DNA from: Candidatus Peregrinibacteria bacterium
Lineage (GTDB): Bacteria; Patescibacteriota; Gracilibacteria; UBA1369; LOWO2-01-FULL-3
DNA: 44,323 nucleotides
NCBI GenBank assembly: GCA_030688025.1
Contig: JAUYJL010000026.1
Location: forward strand, 1-44,323
Reading direction: 5' to 3'
In this document: in pieces, positions 8,701 through 15,406 of the stretch
How the letters are laid out: each line of letters begins with the position of its first letter
How positions within the stretch are numbered: the stretch's first letter is position 1
The notes under the pieces: generated by a model
Databases searched by the model: none
What the model saw: the letters and a program-made list of their open reading frames with translations, nothing else
What the model was told of the DNA's origin: nothing
Position numbers and translations under genes: made by a program

Positions 8701-9561
8701 AGACATAAGAGAAGGAAAAGCCTCCGTAAAACCACTCTTAAGACTTCCGCGAAGAGGAATAAAAACACCAAATTCATATGGTTGCTCCTGTACTACCTCC
8801 ATATCAACCTCGGAAATCGCACCAGCAAGCCCCCCTAGTCCAACCTGTTTTTTCGCTTCCTCTCCCTCCAAATGTTGAATATTCCCATCTCCATCAATCA
8901 CAATAACACCATGAAGATTAAAACTAGCATCCGCTCTCACGGGCCCTTGCCCTCCAGTAGCAACAACAGACCCGATAAAAGCCTGATCGCGCGTAGTCAA
9001 ATCAAGATAAATACTATGACCTTTCCCAAGATATTTCACCAATTCCGCATTCACGTTATCCGGAATAGCTCCACCCCAAACCTGAACTCTATGCGGGACT
9101 CCCTCCTTTTTACTTTTCAAAATTCTTCCCTGTTTTTCCAAAATTGGAATTACCTCATAAACATTTCCATCCATTTCAATTTTTTCAAATTCTTCAACTT
9201 TCCCCTGCCCATTTATTTTCAACCCAACCCATCCATTTAGCCCATGAATAGCCGCAGATTTAAATGCACTCACCGCGCTTGTCAAAGCCCCAATAGGCAT
9301 AACTCCATATCCCATTTTCCTAGCAACCGAAACAACTTTCGCCGCATCAGCCGACGATTTAACAGAACAATGACATTCCACTTCCACCCTATTCCCCCCA
9401 TCATCAAAAATCGGATCAATCGAAAAAGAAACTCCCTCTTGTTCAAGCGCCTCAATGATATTTTTCGGAACTACTTTTTCTGCATCGCCACCGAACTCAT
9501 CTCCACCCGCTCCTCCACTCCAAGGATTTCCATCTCCTAAATTTGACACACCATTTCCCAT
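5770..9561 (-). CDS. FAD-linked oxidase fused to tandem class-V (phosphoserine-type) aminotransferase domains
   Basis: 1263 residues, unusual architecture. Residues about 55-560 resemble the GlcD/D-lactate dehydrogenase type FAD-linked oxidases: the PCMH-like region includes GALTSAVSA (91-99) and ATGGQGPVRA (201-210), and a C-terminal YGHNHPGDA...DAHIRVTF (493-516) stands where the family has GHxGDGNxH. Residues 850-1250 are a class-V aminotransferase close to SerC: FVTFNPGPSQIHP, FFGGSATQAM, KIVDGTSEIGAV (Asp1026) and GSMQKFFGVPSG with the PLP lysine Lys1050. Between them, residues about 640-830 repeat the same fold in degenerate form: NSHRSPEAM, FYAESPEKALHIALASL, VLCVDGVEALLP (Asp742) and VVVYSAEAFGTGGEMGL. 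The PLP lysine position is Ala764. A plausible, unproven role is oxidation of a 2-hydroxy acid followed by transamination, for example toward phosphoserine. The N-terminal 30 residues are glycine-rich and probably disordered. Confidence 0.8.
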   Translation of the reverse strand: MGNGVSNLGDGNPWSGGAGGDEFGGDAEKVVPKNIIEALEQEGVSFSIDPIFDDGGNRVEVECHCSVKSSADAAKVVSVARKMGYGVMPIGALTSAVSAFKSAAIHGLNGWVGLKINGQGKVEEFEKIEMDGNVYEVIPILEKQGRILKSKKEGVPHRVQVWGGAIPDNVNAELVKYLGKGHSIYLDLTTRDQAFIGSVVATGGQGPVRADASFNLHGVIVIDGDGNIQHLEGEEAKKQVGLGGLAGAISEVDMEVVQEQPYEFGVFIPLRGSLKSGFTEAFPSLMSEVGKFTEYEKHVVPGVAGGGVLKGKHDPNAHVKGFEIVTRKGLHAAFSSMSEGAVGKGVVGTMLQFMRDHKCEVGVMMNGRTSMSGVKFVEHLGALYEDEEGQGRFVDVLKEFCSSGFVPVDDGGSVDGIIPFGDSTIDDFRKAREAIAVSARESKKEGPTKSTDLNLKVSVSDPEQAKVAYEKIWKIYSSYIQDADARDAQIYIYGHNHPGDAKSGGGGVDAHIRVTFPLKEQDHQSRAAENMAFLGGRLTKMYEELIALDGQFGISVAAGEKGKVSSEEYTRFLEEHRPGEAKDTFDYMEKYGGKTFSARNGKFKLHACPTRMEGGILNYFAADGEVSSDASSLTKFAKSISLWCQNSHRSPEAMNVFTEVLGLLRDYLKLDFDDRIFYAESPEKALHIALASLVDYKNGGKVADFRVSGSADLKGVTTVILSDARDLDDERFAGMKKVLCVDGVEALLPEDRKKADVVVYSAEAFGTGGEMGLIVTSMDTVKHAREIKKNGNNVGYVHSLDGLNKMPHSTIETPKMQVIAELGILLAERGGQAHDVSSEVDAEVLGEQQKFVTFNPGPSQIHPDIIRDAAAINVEADSLNAGEAEDRISKIEDVKDKLREFLQIPRDYEIFFGGSATQAMEQITESLGVDHSIVLNMGAFGDRQRSVVERFSKQGSKVRGIQMRWGTGPNSRMDTIVGEIRSNQPRSLRDTSCGFFMTGHETSTGVQADVSALSSRLSPEIFKIVDGTSEIGAVQRDFNDMDVYFGSMQKFFGVPSGLSVIIVSPRAMKRAQEYNVERNPRRTGRRSVGIPEAPQYRTFVDMLTEQEAGKVHNLRGLLQLEKVLDDFIALGGIEHIAFETRRRLNLLSSDLLIDDSNGNGNGNHVGGVVKHLAHAVHDRKDRSEVLLHATVVDRDQADIRRRATGIAEIGGGYGPYGSETLRFYASPNIPLRGVHPIGGKLAEVIHESLSTNPNRPLVSRKQE

Positions 9562-9647
9562 ATAAAAAAATTATAAAATTCATCTCAAGAATTAGGAGAT
9601 GGATAATAGGTTAATCACGCCCATTCCGTCAATAAAAATAACAAAAA

Positions 9648-9676
9648 TTGACAGCAAAAAAACGTTTGGATATAAT
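9648..9676 (+). promoter_or_regulatory. Consensus sigma-70 promoter
   Basis: Perfect TTGACA (9648-9653), 17-bp spacer, perfect TATAAT (9671-9676). It drives the small gene at 9710 and predicts a leader of about 27 nt. It is the best promoter match seen in the window. Confidence 0.85.
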
Positions 9677-9709
9677 AAAGTCCTTTTTTAATATTAACAA
9701 AAAACAACC

Positions 9710-10057
9710 ATGCCAGAAGCTCAAAATGCGCATCCAGAAGCCACACCTCAAGCGCCACAAAAACCGCTTTTGTTCGGGCCTCAATACCAAGCAAAAAAAC
9801 CGATACTAATCCCCGGATTAAACATAGACATTAAAGCAGGAGAAATATTCAAACTAACTTCAATAACAGACATGACAGGAAGCGGCTGTGTCGGAACACT
9901 CGAAATAACAGACGCAAATGGAGAAAAACGCACAACAGGAGAAATTTATATTCCAAACGCCCTAGGAAATCCAGACACAGCGGAAAAGATTCAAGATAAA
10001 GCCCCTCAAGCCGCAGCACAAAGCACACACGACAGATTCGAAGCAGTCGGAGCATAA
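9710..10057 (+). CDS. Hypothetical protein, strongly promoted, 115 aa
   Basis: I do not recognise the family. Residues 1-25 are Ala/Pro/Gln-rich and look disordered. Residues about 28-85 form a compact, probably beta-rich domain (PILIPGLNIDIKAGEIFKLTSI, GSGCVGTLEITDANG, TTGEIYIP). The C-terminal 30 residues are again polar and Ala/Gln-rich. There is no signal peptide or membrane segment, so it should be cytosolic. A perfect consensus promoter lies directly upstream, implying high expression. It ends just before the dnaK promoter/CIRCE, but its own promoter has no CIRCE. The start is preceded by AAAACAACC with no Shine-Dalgarno sequence. Confidence 0.8.
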   Translation: MPEAQNAHPEATPQAPQKPLLFGPQYQAKKPILIPGLNIDIKAGEIFKLTSITDMTGSGCVGTLEITDANGEKRTTGEIYIPNALGNPDTAEKIQDKAPQAAAQSTHDRFEAVGA

Positions 10058-10072
10058 TTAGAAAAATTACTC

Positions 10073-10101
10073 TTGACCAACACTCATTAGCACTCTATAA
10101 T
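10073..10101 (+). promoter_or_regulatory. dnaK promoter
   Basis: TTGACC (10073-10078), 17-bp spacer, TATAAT (10096-10101). The -10 box is exactly inside the CIRCE spacer. Confidence 0.85.
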
Positions 10102-10113
10102 TACGAGTGCTAA
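10087..10113 (+). promoter_or_regulatory. CIRCE operator, perfect, before dnaK
   Basis: TTAGCACTC, 9-bp spacer, GAGTGCTAA: both arms match the CIRCE consensus exactly. HrcA, encoded 5.6 kb upstream, should repress dnaK here. Confidence 0.95.
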
Positions 10114-10160
10114 TTTGCTGTGACAAACAGCAATCACATAAAACATTAACCAAAAAAAAT

Positions 10161-12164
10161 ATGTCAAAGATAATAGGTATCGACTTAGGTACAACAAATT
10201 CATGCGTTTCTGTAATGGAAGGTGGTGAAGCGATTGTAATCCCAAATTCCGAAGGTGGACGAACAACTCCATCCGTTGTCGCGATCAAAGACGGCGAAAG
10301 ACGCGTGGGAATTGCCGCAAAAAACCAAGCAGTCACAAATCCAGACAACACGATCTACTCAGCAAAACGTTTCATTGGTCGCCAATACGACGAAGCAACA
10401 ACAGATGTAAAACGCGTTTCATATAAAACCGCAAAAGGAAAAGATGGAGAAGTAGAAATCATCCTTGAAGGCAAACAAAAACGTCCTGCAGAAATTTCCG
10501 CAATGGTTCTACAAAAACTAAAAGCGGACGCAGAAGCTTATCTCGGATATGAAGTAAAAGAAGCCGTCATCACAGTTCCTGCATACTTCAACGATTCGCA
10601 AAGACAAGCCACAAAAGACGCGGGAAAAATCGCGGGACTTGATGTAAAAAGAATTATAAACGAACCAACCGCCGCCGCACTTGCATACGGAGTTGATAAA
10701 AAAGGAGGCGAGAAAAAAGTTGCAGTTTACGACTTTGGTGGAGGAACTTTCGACGTCTCTATTTTGGAGCTTGGCGAAGGCGTTTTCCAAGTAAAATCCA
10801 CAAACGGAAACACACAATTAGGAGGTGACGATTTGGACGAAAGAGTAACAAAATGGCTCGTAGATGAGTACAAAAAACAAAACGGTGCAGACATTTCGAA
10901 AGATAAATTGGCTATGCAAAGAATCAAAGAGGCCGCAGAAAAGGCAAAAATCGAATTATCAACTTTGCACGAAACCACAATTTCACTTCCATATATTACT
11001 GTCGACAAAGACGGTCCAAAAAATTTCGAAGCAAAATTGACCAGAACAAAACTCGAAGATTTAGTCGCAGACTTGATTGCACTCACTGAAGAACCTTGCA
11101 GACAAGCCATGAAAGACGCGAAAATTTTCGAAAGCGATATTGACGAAGTTTTGCTTGTCGGAGGAATGACACGTATGCCGGCTATCCAAGCAAAAGTAAA
11201 AGAAATTTTCGGAAAAGAGCCATCAAGAGGATCAAATCCGGATGAAGTGGTCGCGCTCGGTGCCGGAATTCAAGGAGGAATTTTGCAAGGAGACTCTAAC
11301 GTAAAAGACATTTTATTGGTCGACGTCACTCCCCTTTCACTTGGAATCGAAACACTTGGCGGCGTTAACACAATTTTGATTGAAAAAAATTCCGCAATCC
11401 CAACATCAAAATCACAAATTTTCTCAACTGCGGCCGACAATCAAACATCTGTGGAAATCCACGTTGTTCAAGGTGAACGTCCGATGGCGATCGACAACAA
11501 ATCGCTTGGAAAATTCACACTAGATGGAATCCCACCATCACCACGCGGAATGCCACAAGTTGAGGTTTCATTCGACATCGATTCAAACGGAATTTTGAAT
11601 GTAAAAGCGGCGGACAAAGCCACAAGCAAAGAACAACACATCACTATCGCCGGAAGCTCAAACATGAGCAAAGAAGAGGTCGAACAACGCAGACAAGAAG
11701 CTGAAAAATACGCAGAAGAAGACAAGAAAAAGAAAGACATGATTGAACTAAAAAACCAAGCCGAAAGCTTGATCCTCCAATCCGAAAAAGCGATCAAAGA
11801 CGCCGGCGACAAAGTCTCTGACGAACTCACAAAACCAATCAAAGAAAAAATCGAAACACTTACAAAAGTTTTAGGAAACAAAGACGCCACATTCGAAGAA
11901 ATCAAAACACCTTACGAAGATTTAAGCCAAGAGATCCAAAAAATCGGTGCTGAACTATACAAAACCGCCCAAGCCTCTGCCCAACCCGCAGGCGCAGAAG
12001 GAAGCGAACCTAGCGGCGACGCTAACGGAGCAGAAAGTGCGTCAAACGAATCCGACGACGACGTCAAAGTCTACAAAAAAGGCGACAAAAAGAAAGGCAA
12101 AAAAGGTAGCGACGATGCAGTAGAGGCAGAGGTTGTGGAGGAGAAAGAGGAGAAGGAGGAGTAG
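10161..12164 (+). CDS. dnaK: Chaperone protein DnaK (Hsp70)
   Basis: 667 residues from the ATG at 10161 ([14 protein letters not shown]). An upstream in-frame ATG at 10107 lies inside the CIRCE right arm and cannot be the main start. Visible signatures: [35 protein letters not shown], and the substrate-binding part with VQGERPMA. The lid is followed by a long low-complexity tail, Ala/Gly/Ser-rich then Lys- and Glu-rich (last about 60 residues), which ends EEKEEKEE instead of the common EEV-like end. It is an ATP-dependent cytosolic chaperone working with GrpE. dnaJ is not adjacent; the next gene is an unrelated hypothetical. Confidence 0.98.
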   Translation: MSKIIGIDLGTTNSCVSVMEGGEAIVIPNSEGGRTTPSVVAIKDGERRVGIAAKNQAVTNPDNTIYSAKRFIGRQYDEATTDVKRVSYKTAKGKDGEVEIILEGKQKRPAEISAMVLQKLKADAEAYLGYEVKEAVITVPAYFNDSQRQATKDAGKIAGLDVKRIINEPTAAALAYGVDKKGGEKKVAVYDFGGGTFDVSILELGEGVFQVKSTNGNTQLGGDDLDERVTKWLVDEYKKQNGADISKDKLAMQRIKEAAEKAKIELSTLHETTISLPYITVDKDGPKNFEAKLTRTKLEDLVADLIALTEEPCRQAMKDAKIFESDIDEVLLVGGMTRMPAIQAKVKEIFGKEPSRGSNPDEVVALGAGIQGGILQGDSNVKDILLVDVTPLSLGIETLGGVNTILIEKNSAIPTSKSQIFSTAADNQTSVEIHVVQGERPMAIDNKSLGKFTLDGIPPSPRGMPQVEVSFDIDSNGILNVKAADKATSKEQHITIAGSSNMSKEEVEQRRQEAEKYAEEDKKKKDMIELKNQAESLILQSEKAIKDAGDKVSDELTKPIKEKIETLTKVLGNKDATFEEIKTPYEDLSQEIQKIGAELYKTAQASAQPAGAEGSEPSGDANGAESASNESDDDVKVYKKGDKKKGKKGSDDAVEAEVVEEKEEKEE

Positions 12165-12216
12165 AAGAGATAATAAATACATAGTAAGAACAAATCACAA
12201 ATAAATATAAAACAAT

Positions 12217-12555
12217 ATGGAAAACGACCAAAACGAAATCAAAAAAACTTATGTTAATTTGATGGCATTAAAACAAAATTTGCCAAAATCTCTGAATATA
12301 GAAGATAAGTATGCTAACATGTTTAATAATGAATTAGATCGTCTTATTACCATTGGTTTTAAGATTGAAGATTTCAAAATACCACTACAGGAAATTAAAA
12401 AAATATTCGAATCAGGTAATTATGTTATAGGTGAACAATATTACTCAGACGAAAAATATGTTGACCGCGAAATAATTCTAATGAAATTAGACGCCATACT
12501 GGCATATTTTTCCATCTCAAACCCAGAAACAAAAATAGGATTTAAAATTGATTAA
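12217..12555 (+). CDS. Hypothetical protein, 112 aa
   Basis: Not recognised. The protein is polar and probably helical, with no signal or membrane segment; it is rich in Lys, Ile, Asn and Glu. Local base composition is more AT-rich than the flanking core genes, consistent with an accessory origin. It begins 50 bp after dnaK without a visible terminator or promoter of its own. Its stop is 22 bp before the start chosen for the next gene. Confidence 0.6.
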   Translation: MENDQNEIKKTYVNLMALKQNLPKSLNIEDKYANMFNNELDRLITIGFKIEDFKIPLQEIKKIFESGNYVIGEQYYSDEKYVDREIILMKLDAILAYFSISNPETKIGFKID

Positions 12556-12577
12556 TTTTATTTCTAATAATAACCAC

Positions 12578-13018
12578 ATGAAAAACAAGATACTTACATC
12601 TTCTATCGCACTCGGAATTTTAATAATAAGTTTTTCTATTAGCTACTATTTTTTAAAAATTCTTCCAGCTCAAAAACAAATAAATATTACAATATCTGAA
12701 CAAGAAAAAGTTCAAAATCTTCGAGAAAAATGCAACCAATTAGGAAAAGAAAAATATAAAGAAGAGCAAAAAGAACAAGAATCTGCTAAAATCGGGAACT
12801 TTGGTGCCCCTAATTATATTTACAACAAAACTTTAGATACATGCCTATATAAGAACGTGTATTTCGGCGACAGTGGTTACAGGAGTTTCTATATAATAGA
12901 CCTATACACAAACAAAACCTTAGCAACAAACGATTCTCTTGACGGGAAAGACTGGAAGAATGGATTAACATTGCCTGAATTTTTGGAAAAAGAAAACGAA
13001 TTAATGAATAAAGAATAA
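12578..13018 (+). CDS. Membrane-anchored protein, paralogue of the gene at 13532
   Basis: 146 residues from the ATG at 12578 (MKNKILTSS). A start at 12548 would overlap the upstream gene and add a polar piece before the membrane helix, so I prefer 12578. One N-terminal transmembrane helix (about residues 5-28) is followed by an extracytoplasmic domain with two conserved cysteines, CNQLGKEKY and NKTLDTCLYKNVYFGDSGY. The same order (helix, CNQL, FNTDLNTCL, NIYNGEKDY) occurs in the gene at 13532. The cysteines could form a disulfide. Function unknown. Confidence 0.65.
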   Translation: MKNKILTSSIALGILIISFSISYYFLKILPAQKQINITISEQEKVQNLREKCNQLGKEKYKEEQKEQESAKIGNFGAPNYIYNKTLDTCLYKNVYFGDSGYRSFYIIDLYTNKTLATNDSLDGKDWKNGLTLPEFLEKENELMNKE

Positions 13019-13022
13019 CAAT

Positions 13023-13032
13023 TTTACCTAGA
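13023..13032 (+). promoter_or_regulatory. Single TTTACCTAGA copy like the 3286-3315 operator repeats
   Basis: The decamer matches the third operator repeat before the MerR-GHKL gene and overlaps the first base of an ATG. It may be a binding site for that regulator or a coincidence; a single decamer is weak evidence. Confidence 0.2.
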
Positions 13033-13130
13033 TGGAAACATTTGCATTACTCAGTGGCGGCACGATACTCGGAATACTAATAAAATACCTTTTAGACTTG
13101 AATGCGAAAAAAAAGAGAAATGCTCTTTAA
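13032..13130 (+). pseudogene. N-terminal membrane part of a frameshifted gene (continues at 13102)
   Basis: From the ATG at 13032 the frame reads METFALLSGGTILGILIKYL, then LDLNAKKK, then goes out of frame and stops at 13128-13130. It gives a signal-anchor helix. Removing one A from the run of eight at 13107-13114 joins it smoothly to the frame starting at 13102 (NAKKREMLFNARQ). Either this is a real +1 lesion or the run is corrected by slippage. Confidence 0.55.
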
Positions 13131-13452
13131 CGCGAGACAAAAAGCATATTCTGATTTAATGGGAAAACTATTAAATCATTTTCATGAGTTAATCAAATTG
13201 CCACACAAGGCAGAAAAAATTGTAGCAATCCACGAAATATTTTCGGAAGTTTATCTCTTAGGTAGCAATGGTTTAATAAAAGAAATAGAAAAGTACAAAA
13301 AATCTATAGTAGAACTACACCAAAGAGCCATAGACAATTTTTCAGCAAAGAGGGACACTAAAACAGATAAAATTGCTGAGGAATTACACAGAGATTGCTC
13401 AAAATTAGTAGAAAAAATACACAAAAAATTAAGAGAAGATTTATATATATAG
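13102..13452 (+). CDS. Hypothetical helical protein, likely C-terminal part of a frameshifted membrane protein
   Basis: 116 residues as read from its own ATG at 13102. It is charged and helical (MRKKREMLFNARQKAYSDL; many Lys/Glu, predicted coiled coils around residues 75-110). Read alone it is soluble, but the preceding frame (13032-13115) codes a membrane helix that fits directly in front of it across an A8 run. So the intact protein would be about 140 residues with an N-terminal anchor and a cytoplasmic helical domain. The family is not recognised. Confidence 0.55.
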   Translation: MRKKREMLFNARQKAYSDLMGKLLNHFHELIKLPHKAEKIVAIHEIFSEVYLLGSNGLIKEIEKYKKSIVELHQRAIDNFSAKRDTKTDKIAEELHRDCSKLVEKIHKKLREDLYI

Positions 13453-13531
13453 TCACATAAAAACAAACAATTTTTAGGGACTTTTTTATTAAAAAGAGAT
13501 ACACTTAAAAAGGAAATTAACTATCTTCACT

Positions 13532-14044
13532 ATGAAAATAAATGATGCATTAAAAATCTCACTAATCATATCCATACTCTTGATAAGCATTTCAGTTGCA
13601 TATTATTTTATTATTTTTCTACCTAATTCAAACAAAACAACAGATACAGCTGGAAATGACCTAAAATGTAATCAGCTGTATGAACTCAAAAAAACAAAAT
13701 ATTGGAAAGAAGAAATTGGACAAAGCGGAGCAATTTTTAATACAGACTTAAATACATGCCTAGCATTTAACATATACAATGGGGAAAAAGACTATTTTGC
13801 AATGGTCTTAGACATGTCAGATGACACAACACTCATGTACTACAACTCAACTCCAAAAGGTTATTATTTTGAAGGAGAAGAATATAAAAAAATAACATGC
13901 GAACAGGAATACTCTTCTTTTGAATTCATAGAAAACGGCAAAGAAATCAAAGAGTACGGTTGCGAAAAATATGATCTACTCAAAAAAGCGCTAGAAAAAC
14001 TTAGAGAATATGGATTCACTATATTTGGCGACGAACTACTTTAA
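13532..14044 (+). CDS. Membrane-anchored protein, paralogue of the gene at 12578
   Basis: 170 residues. An N-terminal transmembrane helix (about residues 8-30, ISLIISILLISISVAYYF) is followed by an extracytoplasmic domain with CNQLYELKK, FNTDLNTCLAFNIYNGEKDY, and two further cysteines (TCEQEY, YGCEKY). It shares the helix-CNQL-DTCL-NIY order with the 12578 gene but carries a longer C-terminal half. The predicted topology is N-in, C-out. The first frame of the next gene overlaps its end if the upstream ATG is used. The two copies suggest duplication in this accessory stretch. Confidence 0.7.
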   Translation: MKINDALKISLIISILLISISVAYYFIIFLPNSNKTTDTAGNDLKCNQLYELKKTKYWKEEIGQSGAIFNTDLNTCLAFNIYNGEKDYFAMVLDMSDDTTLMYYNSTPKGYYFEGEEYKKITCEQEYSSFEFIENGKEIKEYGCEKYDLLKKALEKLREYGFTIFGDELL

Positions 14045-14051
14045 GCAAAAA

Positions 14052-14570
14052 ATGACCTCCTGGCTCTACTCCAAAACCAGCGACAACAAAGCAAGATTTT
14101 TACTTGGAGAAAAAGGTAATAAAACTTTAATCTGTATTGGCATAAATCCAAGCACCGCAGAACCTGATAATTTAGATCGAACTTTAACAATTGTTAAAAG
14201 ATTTTCTCGTGAATTGAAATACGATTCTTGGCTGATGTTAAACGTATATCCACAAAGGGCAACAAATCCAAATGCTTTAGATTTAGAAATTAATAACGAT
14301 TACCATTCCGAAAATTTAAAACAAATTGAAGCATTATTGAAAACAGGAAAATTTGATATTTGGGCAGCATGGGGAACAAACATTGAAATAAAAAAATATT
14401 TATTTTCATGTTTAAAAGATATAGTTTCGATAACGAAAAAACATTCGATTAACTGGCATACAATCGGCAAAAAAACAAAAAAAGGTCATCCACATCATCC
14501 ATTATATTTAGATAAAAACTCAAAACTCGATTTATTTGATATTGAAGAATATTTGCAAAAACAAAACTAA
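14052..14570 (+). CDS. DUF1643 domain protein
   Basis: 172 residues from the ATG at 14052 (MTSWLYSK). An in-frame ATG at 14010 would overlap the previous gene by 35 nt and is less likely. The pattern ICIGINPSTAEPDNLDRTLTIVKRF, then LMLNVYPQRATNPNAL, then IWAAWGTN and GHPHHPLYL matches DUF1643 (PF07799), whose activity is not established; the NPSTA and GHPHHP motifs look like an active-site or nucleotide-binding region. DUF1643 genes are often found in accessory regions. It lies immediately upstream of the 600-bp cassette-like array. Confidence 0.75.
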   Translation: MTSWLYSKTSDNKARFLLGEKGNKTLICIGINPSTAEPDNLDRTLTIVKRFSRELKYDSWLMLNVYPQRATNPNALDLEINNDYHSENLKQIEALLKTGKFDIWAAWGTNIEIKKYLFSCLKDIVSITKKHSINWHTIGKKTKKGHPHHPLYLDKNSKLDLFDIEEYLQKQN

Positions 14571-14596
14571 AAATACCTAAGAATATTGATATCCCG

Positions 14597-14626
14597 AACC
14601 ATTTTGTTAACGCCAACAATATGGTT
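14597..14626 (+). repeat. Hairpin element before cassette repeat A
   Basis: AACCATTTTGTT (14597-14608) and AACAATATGGTT (14615-14626) pair at 11 of 12 positions around a 6-nt loop. A closely similar hairpin lies at 15880-15911, just before repeat C. Confidence 0.6.
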
Positions 14627-14663
14627 TTTCTCACCTCCAGACTCACAAACAAAAGATTTTAAG

Positions 14664-14733
14664 AAAACTTTATCTTTTTTTAACGAAAATTTAATCTCCA
14701 CCTGCTACGCTCTCTCAAATAACGTAGCAAGCA
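14664..14733 (+). repeat. Cassette-boundary repeat, copy A
   Basis: A 70-bp element beginning AAAACTTTATCTTTTTTTAA, containing TTTAATCTCCAC and the palindrome arms GCTACG (14704-14709) and CGTAGC (14723-14728), and ending at the ATG of the 138-aa gene. It is nearly identical to copy C at 15916, and its first 46 bp match copy B at 15261. Confidence 0.8.
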
Positions 14734-15150
14734 ATGGCTCAAGCATACCAAACAAAGGCTTCAATTTTATCAGGTACTGACTTCCGTGAAGTTCAGAAAA
14801 AAGCCTTAGCAATATATGCAAAAATAAAAAGGAGAAGCAAAAGAATCCCTTACGTAAGATCAGCTTATTTTCAAAAAGATAAGATTTTCTTGCCTCTATT
14901 CTGGCAACACCTTTGGGATAAAGAAAAATGGCAAGACAGAATGCGCCGACTAAAATACTACGCATCCGCCATAGAATTAATTCATCACAATAAATTCGCT
15001 CCAAAATCAAAAGAAAATCCAAATAAAACAAGTGAAATTCTACATCGTTTCACGGGAATAACAAAAGAAAATTATATATTTTACGTACAAATCAAAGAAA
15101 ACAAAAAATCAGGACGCAAAGATTTAATCTCTATATTCCCAGAGAAATAA
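14734..15150 (+). CDS. Cassette protein, 138 aa, paralogue of the gene at 15986
   Basis: About 86 of 138 residues are identical by eye to the 15986 protein, without gaps. Conserved blocks: the N-terminal MAQAYQTK, DKIFLPLFW, RRLKYYASAIELI, SKENPNKTSEILHRFTGITKEN and IFYVQIKENKK, ending SIFP. It is basic and soluble, with no signal peptide. The C-terminal half reads like a small beta-sheet domain; a RelE/barnase-like RNase fold is a guess only. It is flanked by boundary repeat A and a dedicated terminator, inside a unit of 597 bp (repeat A to repeat B). I know no experimentally defined function. Confidence 0.75.
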   Translation: MAQAYQTKASILSGTDFREVQKKALAIYAKIKRRSKRIPYVRSAYFQKDKIFLPLFWQHLWDKEKWQDRMRRLKYYASAIELIHHNKFAPKSKENPNKTSEILHRFTGITKENYIFYVQIKENKKSGRKDLISIFPEK

Positions 15151-15162
15151 CACAAGAAAAAA

Positions 15163-15209
15163 GACCTTCCGCTAGGTGTGGTATATAAACCACGGGCCGA
15201 AAGCCTTTT
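15163..15209 (+). terminator. Terminator of cassette unit 1
   Basis: A long imperfect hairpin: CCTTCCGC pairs loosely with GGCCGAAAG, and an inner GTGGT/ACCAC stem closes over ATATAA. It is followed by CTTTTC. The same structure, with base changes, follows the 15986 gene. Confidence 0.65.
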
Positions 15210-15260
15210 CAGCAAAATAATAACCAAATCATTCGCGAAAATCAAGTTTTTCCTCCAAAA

Positions 15261-15306
15261 AAAACTTTATCTTTTTTTAACAAAAATTTAATCTCGACCT
15301 GTTACG
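15261..15306 (+). repeat. Cassette-boundary repeat, copy B
   Basis: Same 5' part as copies A and C (AAAACTTTATCTTTTTTTAA, then TTTAATCTC and ACCTGTTACG). It departs from them after 15306, where the tRNA-like RNA unit starts. Its CTGTTA (15299-15304) can pair with TAACAG (15399-15404), which brackets the tRNA-like element. Confidence 0.75.
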
Positions 15307-15326
15307 ATCTCCTCGACTGATAGAAT

Positions 15327-15394
15327 GGGACTAGGGTGGTCCCATCGCCTGGCTCGACACCCGGCAGATCAGGGTTCGATTCCCTGTAGTTCCA
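15327..15394 (+). ncRNA. tRNA-like RNA, 68 nt, not a canonical tRNA
   Basis: GGGACTA (15327-15333) pairs with TAGTTCC (15387-15393) over 7 bp, followed by A and CCG. A normal T arm is present: CAGGG, loop TTCGATT, CCCTG (15370-15386). The middle is too short and the anticodon arm has a mismatch (CCTGG/CCCGG, loop CTCGACA with C at position 37), and positions 8-9 are not U/A. So it is probably a degenerate tRNA or a tRNA-like domain. An alternative hairpin, ATGGGAC/GTCCCAT, competes with the acceptor stem. A good terminator follows. It is not a tmRNA, since no 5' half or tag reading frame is found upstream. Confidence 0.5.
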
Positions 15395-15406
15395 CCGCTA
15401 ACAGTC

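Noticed and set aside
14586-14780. Plus-strand ORF MISRTILLTPTIWFF...
   Set aside because: It runs across the hairpin, repeat A and into the 138-aa gene in another frame, so it is not an independent gene.
15327-15394. Canonical tRNA or tmRNA 3' end
   Set aside because: It is 68 nt, lacks U8/A9 and a clean D arm, and would have C at position 37. No tmRNA 5' half or tag frame precedes it. I keep it only as tRNA-like.
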